Source: Climacium dendroides (taxonomy: Eukaryota > Streptophyta > Bryopsida > Hypnales > Climaciaceae). From it: a DNA stretch of 64,000 bases. The position numbers and the translations under genes are program-made. The stretch is taken from the NCBI GenBank assembly GCA_950106755.1, contig CATNNA010000003.1, positions 124,001 through 188,000 of the forward strand, in the 5' to 3' direction. Positions 38,211-50,400 of this stretch are shown in pieces; position 1 is the first letter of the stretch, and every line of letters begins with the position of its first letter. Below the pieces are notes generated by a model. That model was not told the origin of the DNA and did not search any database. It saw only the letters and a list, made by a program, of their open reading frames with translations.

Positions 38211-38760
38211 TATTGGTTTGGGTTTCATTAAATACAGCATGATTTCTAGAGTATTTGTTTTGAAATCCATTTCAAATGAAGAAGACAGTGTATGAAAGCA
38301 ATAGGCTGGTTTGTCTTAAAATTAAGTTTTTCCATGAATCCTAATTATTTTGAACAATTGCAACTTGTGTGTTATGTTTTTGGACATGCTTGCACGTCAA
38401 ACCGATATAATTTATTGCTTTGGTTTTATTAAATACAGCATGATTTCTAGAGTATTTGTTTTGAAATCCATTTCAAATGTCAAAGACAGTGTAGGAAAGC
38501 AATAGGCTGGTTTGTCTTAAAGTTAAGTTTTTCCATGAATTCTAATTATTTTGATCAATTACAACTTGTGTGTTATGTTTTTGGACATGCTTGCACGTCA
38601 AACCGATATAATTTATTGGTTTGGGTTTCATTAAATACAGCATGATTTTTAGAGTATTTGTTTTGAAATCCATTTTAAATGAAGAAGACAGTGTAGGAAA
38701 GCAATAGGCTGGTTTGTCTTAAAGTTAAGTTTTTCCATGAATCCTAATTATTTTGAACAA
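37142..38760. repeat. Two tandem X cassettes (4 monomers, 806 bp)
   Basis: Cassette X has four monomers: C20/GCTTT/AAG ending GGGATG; T20/A34/GGTTTGGG/AAG with TATG; C20/GCTTT/TCA; T20/GATCAATTAC/GGTTTGGG with T155. CAATTAC at 37,751 and 38,557 gives the 806-bp step. A third X (CAATTAC at 40,168) is separated from the second by one Y cassette. The presence of two X here and one at the homologous place near 44 kb accounts for the change of long-range offset from 6,247 to 5,441 bp. Confidence 0.83.
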
Positions 38761-41700
38761 TTGCAACTTGTGTGTTATGTTTTTGGACATGCTTGCACGT
38801 CAAACCGATATAATTTATTGCTTTGGTTTTATTAAATACAGCATGATTTCTAGAGTATTTGTTTTGAAATCCATTTCAAATGAAGAAGACAGTGTAGGAA
38901 AGCAATAGGCTGGGATGTCTTAAAGTTAAGTTTTTCCATGAATTCTAATTATTTTGAACAATTGCAACTTGTGTGTTATGTTTTTGGACATGCTTGCACG
39001 TCAAACCGATATAATTTATTGCTTTGGTTTTATTAAATACAGCATGATCTCTAGAGTATTTGTTTTGAAATCCATTTCAAATGTCATAGACAGTGTAGGA
39101 AAGCAATAGGCTGGTTTGTCTTAAAGTTAAGTTTTTCCATGAATTCTAATTATTTTGAACAATTGCAACTTGTGTGTTATGTTTTTGGACATGCTTGCAC
39201 GTCAAACCGATATAATTTATTGCTTTCGTTTTATTAAATACAGCATGATTTCTAGAGTATTTGTTTTGAAATCCATTTCAAATGAAGAAGACAGTGTAGG
39301 AAAGCAATAGGCTGGTTTGTCTTAAAGTTAAGTTTTTCCATGAATTCTAATTATTTTGATCAATTGCAACTTGTGTGTTATGTTTTTGGACATGCTTGCA
39401 CGTCAAACCGATATAATTTATTGGTTTGCGTTTCATTAAATACAGCATGATTTTTAGAGTATTTGTTTTGAAATCCATTTCAAATGTCAAAGACAGTGGA
39501 GGAAAGCAATAGGCTGGTTTGTCTTAAAATTAAGTTTTTCCATGAATCCTAATTATTTTGAACAATTGCAACTTGTGTGTTATGTTTTTGGACATGCTTG
39601 CACGTCAAACCGATATAATTTATTGCTTTGGTTTTATTAAATACAGCATGATTTCTAGAGTATTTGTTTTGAAATCCATTTCAAATGAAGAAGACAGTGT
39701 AGGAAAGCAATAGGCTGGGATGTCTTAAAGTTAAGTTTTTCCATGAATTCTAATTATTTTGAACAATTGCAACTTGTGTGTTATGTTTTTGGACATGCTT
39801 GCACGTCAAACCGATATAATTTATTGGTTTGGGTTTCATTAAATACAGCATGATTTCTAGAGTATTTGTTTTGAAATCCATTTCAAATGAAGAAGACAGT
39901 GTATGAAAGCAATAGGCTGGTTTGTCTTAAAATTAAGTTTTTCCATGAATCCTAATTATTTTGAACAATTGCAACTTGTGTGTTATGTTTTTGGACATGC
40001 TTGCACGTCAAACCGATATAATTTATTGCTTTGGTTTTATTAAATACAGCATGATTTCTAGAGTATTTGTTTTGAAATCCATTTCAAATGTCAAAGACAG
40101 TGTAGGAAAGCAATAGGCTGGTTTGTCTTAAAGTTAAGTTTTTCCATGAATTCTAATTATTTTGATCAATTACAACTTGTGTGTTATGTTTTTGGACATG
40201 CTTGCACGTCAAACCGATATAATTTATTGGTTTGGGTTTCATTAAATACAGCATGATTTTTAGAGTATTTGTTTTGAAATCCATTTTAAATGAAGAAGAC
40301 AGTGTAGGAAAGCAATAGGCTGGGATGTCTTAAAGTTAAGTTTTTCCATGAATTCTAATTATTTTGAACAATTGCAACTTGTGTGTTATGTTTTTGGACA
40401 TGCTTGCACGTCAAACCGATATAATTTATTGCTTTGGTTTTATTAAATACAGCATGATTTCTAGAGTATTTGTTTTGAAATCCATTTCAAATGTCATAGA
40501 CAGTGTAGGAAAGCAATAGGCTGGTTTGTCTTAAAGTTAAGTTTTTCCATGAATTCTAATTATTTTGAACAATTGCAACTTGTGTGTTATGTTTTTGGAC
40601 ATGCTTGCACGTCAAACCGATATAATTTATTGCTTTCGTTTTATTAAATACAGCATGATTTCTAGAGTATTTGTTTTGAAATCCATTTCAAATGAAGAAG
40701 ACAGTGTAGGAAAGCAATAGGCTGGTTTGTCTTAAAGTTAAGTTTTTCCATGAATTCTAATTATTTTGATCAATTGCAACTTTTGTGTTATGTTTTTGGA
40801 CATGCTTGCACGTCAAACCGATATAATTTATTGGTTTGCGTTTCATTAAATACAGCATGATTTTTAGAGTATTTGTTTTGAAATCCATTTCAAATGTCAA
40901 AGACAGTGGAGGAAAGCAATAGGCTGGTTTGTCTTAAAATTAAGTTTTTCCATGAATCCTAATTATTTTGAACAATTGCAACTTGTGTGTTATGTTTTTG
41001 GACATGCTTGCACGTCAAACCGATATAATTTATTGCTTTGGTTTTATTAAATACAGCATGATTTCTAGAGTATTTGTTTTGAAATCCATTTCAAATGAAG
41101 AAGACAGTGTAGGAAAGCAATAGGCTGGTTTGTCTTAAAGTTAAGTTTTTCCATGAATTCTAATTATTTTGATCAATTGCAACTTGTGTGTTATGTTTTT
41201 GGACATGCTTGCACGTCAAACCGATATAATTTATTGGTTTGCGTTTCATTAAATACAGCATGATTTTTAGAGTATTTGTTTTGAAATCCATTTCAAATGT
41301 CAAAGACAGTGGAGGAAAGCAATAGGCTGGTTTGTCTTAAAATTAAGTTTTTCCATGAATCCTAATTATTTTGAACAATTGCAACTTGTGTGTTACGTTT
41401 TTGGACATGCTTGCACGTCAAACCGATATAATTTATTGCTTTGGTTTTATTAAATACAGCATGATTTCTAGAGTATTTGTTTTGAAATCCATTTCAAATG
41501 AAGAAGACAGTGTAGGAAAGCAATAGGCTGGGATGTCTTAAAGTTAAGTTTTTCCATGAATTCTAATTATTTTGAACAATTGCAACTTGTGTGTTATGTT
41601 TTTGGACATGCTTGCACGTCAAACCGATATAATTTATTGGTTTGGGTTTCATTAAATACAGCATGATTTCTAGAGTATTTGTTTTGAAATCCATTTCAAA

Positions 41701-44700
41701 TGAAGAAGACAGTGTATGAAAGCAATAGGCTGGTTTGTCTTAAAATTAAGTTTTTCCATGAATCCTAATTATTTTGAACAATTGCAACTTGTGTGTTATG
41801 TTTTTGGACATGCTTGCACGTCAAACCGATATAATTTATTGCTTTGGTTTTATTAAATACAGCATGATTTCTAGAGTATTTGTTTTGAAATCCATTTCAA
41901 ATGTCAAAGACAGTGTAGGAAAGCAATAGGCTGGTTTGTCTTAAAGTTAAGTTTTTCCATGAATTCTAATTATTTTGATCAATTACAACTTGTGTGTTAT
42001 GTTTTTGGACATGCTTGCACGTCAAACCGATATAATTTATTGGTTTGGGTTTCATTAAATACAGCATGATTTTTAGAGTATTTGTTTTGAAATCCATTTT
42101 AAATGAAGAAGACAGTGTAGGAAAGCAATAGGCTGGTTTGTCTTAAAGTTAAGTTTTTCCATGAATCCTAATTATTTTGAACAATTGCAACTTGTGTGTT
42201 ACGTTTTTGGACATGCTTGCACGTCAAACCGATATAATTTATTGGTTTTGGGTTTTATTAAATACAGCATGATTTCTAGAGTATTTGTTTTGAAATCCAT
42301 TTTAAATGAAGAAGACAGTGTAGGAAAGCAATAGGCTGGTTTGTCTTAAGGTTAAGTTTTTCCATGAATCCTAATTATTTTGAACAATTGCAACTTGTGT
42401 GTTACGTTTTTGGACATGCTTGCACGTCAAACCGATATAATTTATTGCTTTGGGTTTCATTAAATACAGCATGATTTTTAGAGTATTTGTTTTGAAATCC
42501 ATTTTAAATGAAGAAGACAGTGTAGGAAAGCAATAGGCTGGTTTGTCTTAAAGTTAAGTTTTTCCATGAATCCTAATTATTTTGAACAATTGCAACTTGT
42601 GTGTTACGTTTTTGGACATGCTTGCACGTCAAACCGATATAATTTATTGCTTTGGTTTTATTAAATACAGCATGATTTCTAGAGTATTTGTTTTGAAATC
42701 CATTTCAAATGAAGAAGACAGTGTACGAAAGCAATAGGCTGGTTTGTCTTAAAATTAAGTTTTTCCATGAATCCTAATTATTTTCAACAATTGCAACTTG
42801 TGTGTTATGTTTTTGGACATGCTTGCACGTCAAACCGATATAATTTATTGCTTTGGTTTTATTAAATACAGCATGATTTCTAGAGTATTTGTTTTGAAAT
42901 CCATTTCAAATGTCATAGACAGTGTAGGAAAGCAATAGGCTGGTTTGTCTTAAAGTTAAGTTTTTCCATGAATCCTAATTATTTTGAACAATTGCAACTT
43001 GTGTGTTACGTTTTTGGACATGCTTGCACGTCAAACCGATATAATTTATTGCTTTGGTTTTATTAAATACAGCATGATTTCTAGAGTATTTGTTTTGAAA
43101 TCCATTTCAAATGAAGAAGACAGTGTAGGAAAGCAATAGGCTGGTTTGTCTTAAAGTTAAGTTTTTCCATGAATTCTAATTATTTTGATCAATTGCAACT
43201 TGTGTGTTATGTTTTTGGACATGCTTGCACGTCAAACCGATATAATTTATTGGTTTGCGTTTCATTAAATACAGCATGATTTTTAGAGTATTTGTTTTGA
43301 AATCCATTTCAAATGTCAAAGACAGTGGAGGAAAGCAATAGGCTGGTTTGTCTTAAAATTAAGTTTTTCCATGAATCCTAATTATTTATGAACAATTGCA
43401 ACTTGTGTGTTATGTTTTTGGACATGCTTGCACGTCAAACCGATATAATTTATTGCTTTGGTTTTATTAAATACAGCATGATTTCTAGAGTATTTGTTTT
43501 GAAATCCATTTCAAATGAAGAAGACAGTGTAGGAAAGCAATAGGCTGGGATGTCTTAAAGTTAAGTTTTTCCATGAATTCTAATTATTTTGAACAATTGC
43601 AACTTGTGTGTTATGTTTTTGGACATGCTTGCACGTCAAACCGATATAATTTATTGGTTTGGGTTTCATTAAATACAGCATGATTTCTAGAGTATTTGTT
43701 TTGAAATCCATTTCAAATGAAGAAGACAGTGTATGAAAGCAATAGGCTGGTTTGTCTTAAAATTAAGTTTTTCCATGAATCCTAATTATTTTGAACAATT
43801 GCAACTTGTGTGTTATGTTTTTGGACATGCTTGCACGTCAAACCGATATAATTTATTGCTTTGGTTTTATTAAATACAGCATGATTTCTAGAGTATTTGT
43901 TTTGAAATCCATTTCAAATGTCAAAGACAGTGTAGGAAAGCAATAGGCTGGTTTGTCTTAAAGTTAAGTTTTTCCATGAATTCTAATTATTTTGATCAAT
44001 TACAACTTGTGTGTTATGTTTTTGGACATGCTTGCACGTCAAACCGATATAATTTATTGGTTTGGGTTTCATTAAATACAGCATGATTTTTAGAGTATTT
44101 GTTTTGAAATCCATTTTAAATGAAGAAGACAGTGTAGGAAAGCAATAGGCTGGTTTGTCTTAAAGTTAAGTTTTTCCATGAATCCTAATTATTTTGAACA
44201 ATTGCAACTTGTGTGTTATGTTTTTGGACATGCTTGCACGTCAAACCGATATAATTTATTGCTTTGGTTTTATTAAATACAGCATGATTTCTAGAGTATT
44301 TGTTTTGAAATCCATTTCAAATGAAGAAGACAGTGTAGGAAAGCAATAGGCTGGGATGTCTTAAAGTTAAGTTTTTCCATGAATTCTAATTATTTTGAAC
44401 AATTGCAACTTGTGTGTTATGTTTTTGGACATGCTTGCACGTCAAACCGATATAATTTATTGCTTTGGTTTTATTAAATACAGCATGATTTCTAGAGTAT
44501 TTGTTTTGAAATCCATTTCAAATGTCATAGACAGTGTAGGAAAGCAATAGGCTGGTTTGTCTTAAAGTTAAGTTTTTCCATGAATTCTAATTATTTTGAA
44601 CAATTGCAACTTGTGTGTTATGTTTTTGGACATGCTTGCACGTCAAACCGATATAATTTATTGCTTTCGTTTTATTAAATACAGCATGATTTCTAGAGTA

Positions 44701-47700
44701 TTTGTTTTGAAATCCATTTCAAATGAAGAAGACAGTGTAGGAAAGCAATAGGCTGGTTTGTCTTAAAGTTAAGTTTTTCCATGAATTCTAATTATTTTGA
44801 TCAATTGCAACTTGTGTGTTATGTTTTTGGACATGCTTGCACGTCAAACCGATATAATTTATTGGTTTGCGTTTCATTAAATACAGCATGATTTTTAGAG
44901 TATTTGTTTTGAAATCCATTTCAAATGTCAAAGACAGTGGAGGAAAGCAATAGGCTGGTTTGTCTTAAAATTAAGTTTTTCCATGAATCCTAATTATTTT
45001 GAACAATTGCAACTTGTGTGTTATGTTTTTGGACATGCTTGCACGTCAAACCGATATAATTTATTGCTTTGGTTTTATTAAATACAGCATGATTTCTAGA
45101 GTATTTGTTTTGAAATCCATTTCAAATGAAGAAGACAGTGTAGGAAAGCAATAGGCTGGGATGTCTTAAAGTTAAGTTTTTCCATGAATTCTAATTATTT
45201 TGAACAATTGCAACTTGTGTGTTATGTTTTTGGACATGCTTGCACGTCAAACCGATATAATTTATTGGTTTGGGTTTCATTAAATACAGCATGATTTCTA
45301 GAGTATTTGTTTTGAAATCCATTTCAAATGAAGAAGACAGTGTATGAAAGCAATAGGCTGGTTTGTCTTAAAATTAAGTTTTTCCATGAATCCTAATTAT
45401 TTTGAACAATTGCAACTTGTGTGTTATGTTTTTGGACATGCTTGCACGTCAAACCGATATAATTTATTGCTTTGGTTTTATTAAATACAGCATGATTTCT
45501 AGAGTATTTGTTTTGAAATCCATTTCAAATGTCAAAGACAGTGTAGGAAAGCAATAGGCTGGTTTGTCTTAAAGTTAAGTTTTTCCATGAATTCTAATTA
45601 TTTTGATCAATTACAACTTGTGTGTTATGTTTTTGGACATGCTTGCACGTCAAACCGATATAATTTATTGGTTTGCGTTTCATTAAATACAGCATGATTT
45701 TTAGAGTATTTGTTTTGAAATCCATTTTAAATGAAGAAGACAGTGTAGGAAAGCAATAGGCTGGTTTGTCTTAAAGTTAAGTTTTTCCATGAATCCTAAT
45801 TATTTTGAACAATTGCAACTTGTGTGTTACGTTTTTGGACATGCTTGCACGTCAAACCGATATAATTTATTGCTTTGGTTTTATTAAATACAGCATGATT
45901 TCTAGAGTATTTGTTTTGAAATCCATTTCAAATGAAGAAGACAGTGTAGGAAAGCAATAGGCTGGTTTGTCTTAAAGTTAAGTTTTTCCATGAATCCTAA
46001 TTATTTTGAACAATTGCAACTTGTGTGTTATGTTTTTGGACATGCTTGCACGTCAAACCGATATAATTTATTGCTTTGGTTTTATTAAATACAGCATGAT
46101 TTCTAGAGTATTTGTTTTGAAATCCATTTCAAATGTCATAGACAGTGTAGGAAAGCAATAGGCTGGTTTGTCTTAAAGTTAAGTTTTTCCATGAATCCTA
46201 ATTATTTTGAACAATTGCAACTTGTGTGTTACGTTTTTGGACATGCTTGCACGTCAAACCGATATAATTTATTGCTTTGGTTTTATTAAATACAGCATGA
46301 TTTCTAGAGTATTTGTTTTGAAATCCATTTCAAATGAAGAAGACAGTGTAGGAAAGCAATAGGCTGGTTTGTCTTAAAGTTAAGTTTTTCCATGAATTCT
46401 AATTATTTTGATCAATTGCAACTTGTGTGTTATGTTTTTGGACATGCTTGCACGTCAAACCGATATAATTTATTGGTTTGCGTTTCATTAAATACAGCAT
46501 GATTTTTAGAGTATTTGTTTTGAAATCCATTTCAAATGTCAAAGACAGTGGAGGAAAGCAATAGGCTGGTTTGTCTTAAAATTAAGTTTTTCCATGAATC
46601 CTAATTATTTATGAACAATTGCAACTTTTGTGTTATGTTTTTGGACATGCTTGCACGTCAAACCGATATAATTTATTGGTTTGCGTTTCATTAAATACAG
46701 CATGATTTTTAGAGTATTTGTTTTGAAATCCATTTCAAATGTCAAAGACAGTGGAGGAAAGCAATAGGCTGGTTTGTCTTAAAATTAAGTTTTTCCATGA
46801 ATCCTAATTATTTATGAATAATTGCAACTTTTGTGTTATGTTTTTGGACATGCTTGCACGTCAAACCGATATAATTTATTGCTTTGGTTTTATTAAATAC
46901 AGCATGATTTCTAGAGTATTTGTTTTGAAATCCATTTCAAATGAAGAAGACAGTGTAGGAAAGCAATAGGCTGGGATGTCTTAAAGTTAAGTTTTTCCAT
47001 GAATCCTAATTATTTTGAACAATTGCAACTTGTGTGTTATGTTTTTGGACATGCTTGCACGTCAAACCGATATAATTTATTGCTTTGGTTTTATTAAATA
47101 CAGCATGATTTCTAGAGTATTTGTTTTGAAATCCATTTCAAATGAAGAAGACAGTGTAGGAAAGCAATAGGCTGGGATGTCTTAAAGTTAAGTTTTTCCA
47201 TGAATTCTAATTATTTTGAACAATTGCAACTTTTGTGTTATGTTTTTGGACATGCTTGCACGTCAAACCGATATAATTTATTGCTTTGGTTTTATTAAAT
47301 ACAGCATGATTTCTAGAGTATTTGTTTTGAAATCCATTTCAAATGAAGAAGACAGTGTAGGAAAGCAATAGGCTGGGATGTCTTAAAATTAAGTTTTTCC
47401 ATGAATCCTAATTATTTTGAACAATTGCAACTTGTGTGTTATGTTTTTGGACATGCTTGCACGTCAAACCGATATAATTTATTGCTTTGGTTTTATTAAA
47501 TACAGCATGATTTCTAGAGTATTTGTTTTGAAATCCATTTCAAATGTCAAAGACAGTGTAGGAAAGCAATAGGCTGGTTTGTCTTAAAGTTAAGTTTTTC
47601 CATGAATTCTAATTATTTTGATCAATTACAACTTGTGTGTTATGTTTTTGGACATGCTTGCACGTCAAACCGATATAATTTATTGGTTTGGGTTTCATTA

Positions 47701-50400
47701 AATACAGCATGATTTTTAGAGTATTTGTTTTGAAATCCATTTTAAATGAAGAAGACAGTGTAGGAAAGCAATAGGCTGGTTTGTCTTAAAGTTAAGTTTT
47801 TCCATGAATCCTAATTATTTTGAACAATTGCAACTTGTGTGTTATGTTTTTGGACATGCTTGCACGTCAAACCGATATAATTTATTGCTTTGGTTTTATT
47901 AAATACAGCATGATTTCTAGAGTATTTGTTTTGAAATCCATTTCAAATGAAGAAGACAGTGTAGGAAAGCAATAGGCTGGGATGTCTTAAAGTTAAGTTT
48001 TTCCATGAATTCTAATTATTTTGAACAATTGCAACTTGTGTGTTATGTTTTTGGACATGCTTGCACGTCAAACCGATATAATTTATTGCTTTCGTTTTAT
48101 TAAATACAGCATGATTTCTAGAGTATTTGTTTTGAAATCCATTTCAAATGTCATAGACAGTGTAGGAAAGCAATAGGCTGGTTTGTCTTAAAGTTAAGTT
48201 TTTCCATGAATTCTAATTATTTTGAACAATTGCAACTTGTGTGTTATGTTTTTGGACATGCTTGCACGTCAAACCGATATAATTTATTGCTTTCGTTTTA
48301 TTAAATACAGCATGATTTCTAGAGTATTTGTTTTGAAATCCATTTCAAATGAAGAAGACAGTGTAGGAAAGCAATAGGCTGGTTTGTCTTAAAGTTAAGT
48401 TTTTCCATGAATTCTAATTATTTTGATCAATTGCAACTTGTGTGTTATGTTTTTGGACATGCTTGCACGTCAAACCGATATAATTTATTGGTTTGCGTTT
48501 CATTAAATACAGCATGATTTTTAGAGTATTTGTTTTGAAATCCATTTCAAATGTCAAAGACAGTGGAGGAAAGCAATAGGCTGGTTTGTCTTAAAATTAA
48601 GTTTTTCCATGAATCCTAATTATTTTGAACAATTGCAACTTGTGTGTTATGTTTTTGGACATGCTTGCACGTCAAACCGATATAATTTATTGCTTTGGTT
48701 TTATTAAATACAGCATGATTTCTAGAGTATTTGTTTTGAAATCCATTTCAAATGAAGAAGACAGTGTAGGAAAGCAATAGGCTGGGATGTCTTAAAGTTA
48801 AGTTTTTCCATGAATTCTAATTATTTTGAACAATTGCAACTTGTGTGTTATGTTTTTGGACATGCTTGCACGTCAAACCGATATAATTTATTGCTTTGGT
48901 TTTATTAAATACAGCATGATTTCTAGAGTATTTGTTTTGAAATCCATTTCAAATGTCAAAGACAGTGTAGGAAAGCAATAGGCTGGTTTGTCTTAAAGTT
49001 AAGTTTTTCCATGAATTCTAATTATTTTGATCAATTACAACTTGTGTGTTATGTTTTTGGACATGCTTGCACGTCAAACCGATATAATTTATTGGTTTGG
49101 GTTTCATTAAATACAGCATGATTTTTAGAGTATTTGTTTTGAAATCCATTTTAAATGAAGAAGACAGTGTAGGAAAGCAATAGGCTGGTTTGTCTTAAAG
49201 TTAAGTTTTTCCATGAATCCTAATTATTTTGAACAATTGCAACTTGTGTGTTACGTTTTTGGACATGCTTGCACGTCAAACCGATACAATTTATTGCTTT
49301 GGTTTTATTAAATACAGCATGATTTCTAGAGTATTTGTTTTGAAATCCATTTCAAATGAAGAAGACAGTGTAGGAAAGCAATAGGCTGGTTTGTCTTAAA
49401 GTTAAGTTTTTCCATGAATTCTAATTATTTTGATCAATTGCAACTTGTGTGTTATGTTTTTGGACATGCTTGCACGTCAAACCGATATAATTTATTGGTT
49501 TGCGTTTCATTAAATACAGCATGATTTTTAGAGTATTTGTTTTGAAATCCATTTCAAATGTCAAAGACAGTGGAGGAAAGCAATAGGCTGGTTTGTCTTA
49601 AAGTTAAGTTTTTCCATGAATCCTAATTATTTATGAACAATTGCAACTTTTGTGTTATGTTTTTGGACATGCTTGCACGTCAAACCGATATAATTTATTG
49701 CTTTGGTTTTATTAAATACAGCATGATTTCTAGAGTATTTGTTTTGAAATCCATTTCAAATGAAGAAGACAGTGTAGGAAAGCAATAGGCTGGGATGTCT
49801 TAAAGTTAAGTTTTTCCATGAATTCTAATTATTTTGAACAATTGCAACTTGTGTGTTATGTTTTTGGACATGCTTGCACGTCAAACCGATATAATTTATT
49901 GGTTTGGGTTTCATTAAATACAGCATGATTTCTAGAGTATTTGTTTTGAAATCCATTTCAAATGAAGAAGACAGTGTATGAAAGCAATAGGCTGGTTTGT
50001 CTTAAAATTAAGTTTTTCCATGAATCCTAATTATTTTGAACAATTGCAACTTGTGTGTTATGTTTTTGGACATGCTTGCACGTCAAACCGATATAATTTA
50101 TTGCTTTGGTTTTATTAAATACAGCATGATTTCTAGAGTATTTGTTTTGAAATCCATTTCAAATGTCAAAGACAGTGTAGGAAAGCAATAGGCTGGTTTG
50201 TCTTAAAGTTAAGTTTTTCCATGAATTCTAATTATTTTGATCAATTACAACTTGTGTGTTATGTTTTTGGACATGCTTGCACGTCAAACCGATATAATTT
50301 ATTGGTTTGGGTTTCATTAAATACAGCATGATTTTTAGAGTATTTGTTTTGAAATCCATTTTAAATGAAGAAGACAGTGTAGGAAAGCAATAGGCTGGTT
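38760..50400. repeat. Zone of alternating X and Y 4-mer cassettes
   Basis: Cassette Y is C20/GCTTT ending GGGATG; T20/GCTTT with TCATAG; T20/GCTTTCG/AAG; T20/GATC/GCGTTTC with GTGGAGG (805 bp). X and Y strings alternate, separated by pieces of the 16-mer block. Copy relations: CTGGGA 38,104 / 43,545, TGCTTTCG 39,221 / 44,662 and CAATTAC 40,168 / 45,609 give an offset of 5,441 bp. Further CAATTAC copies lie at 47,624, 49,033 and 50,243. Inserted-A monomers (ATTTATGAAC) cluster at about 46,610, 46,810 and 49,630, two of them in consecutive monomers. A private GATACAATT lies near 49,283. Confidence 0.8.
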
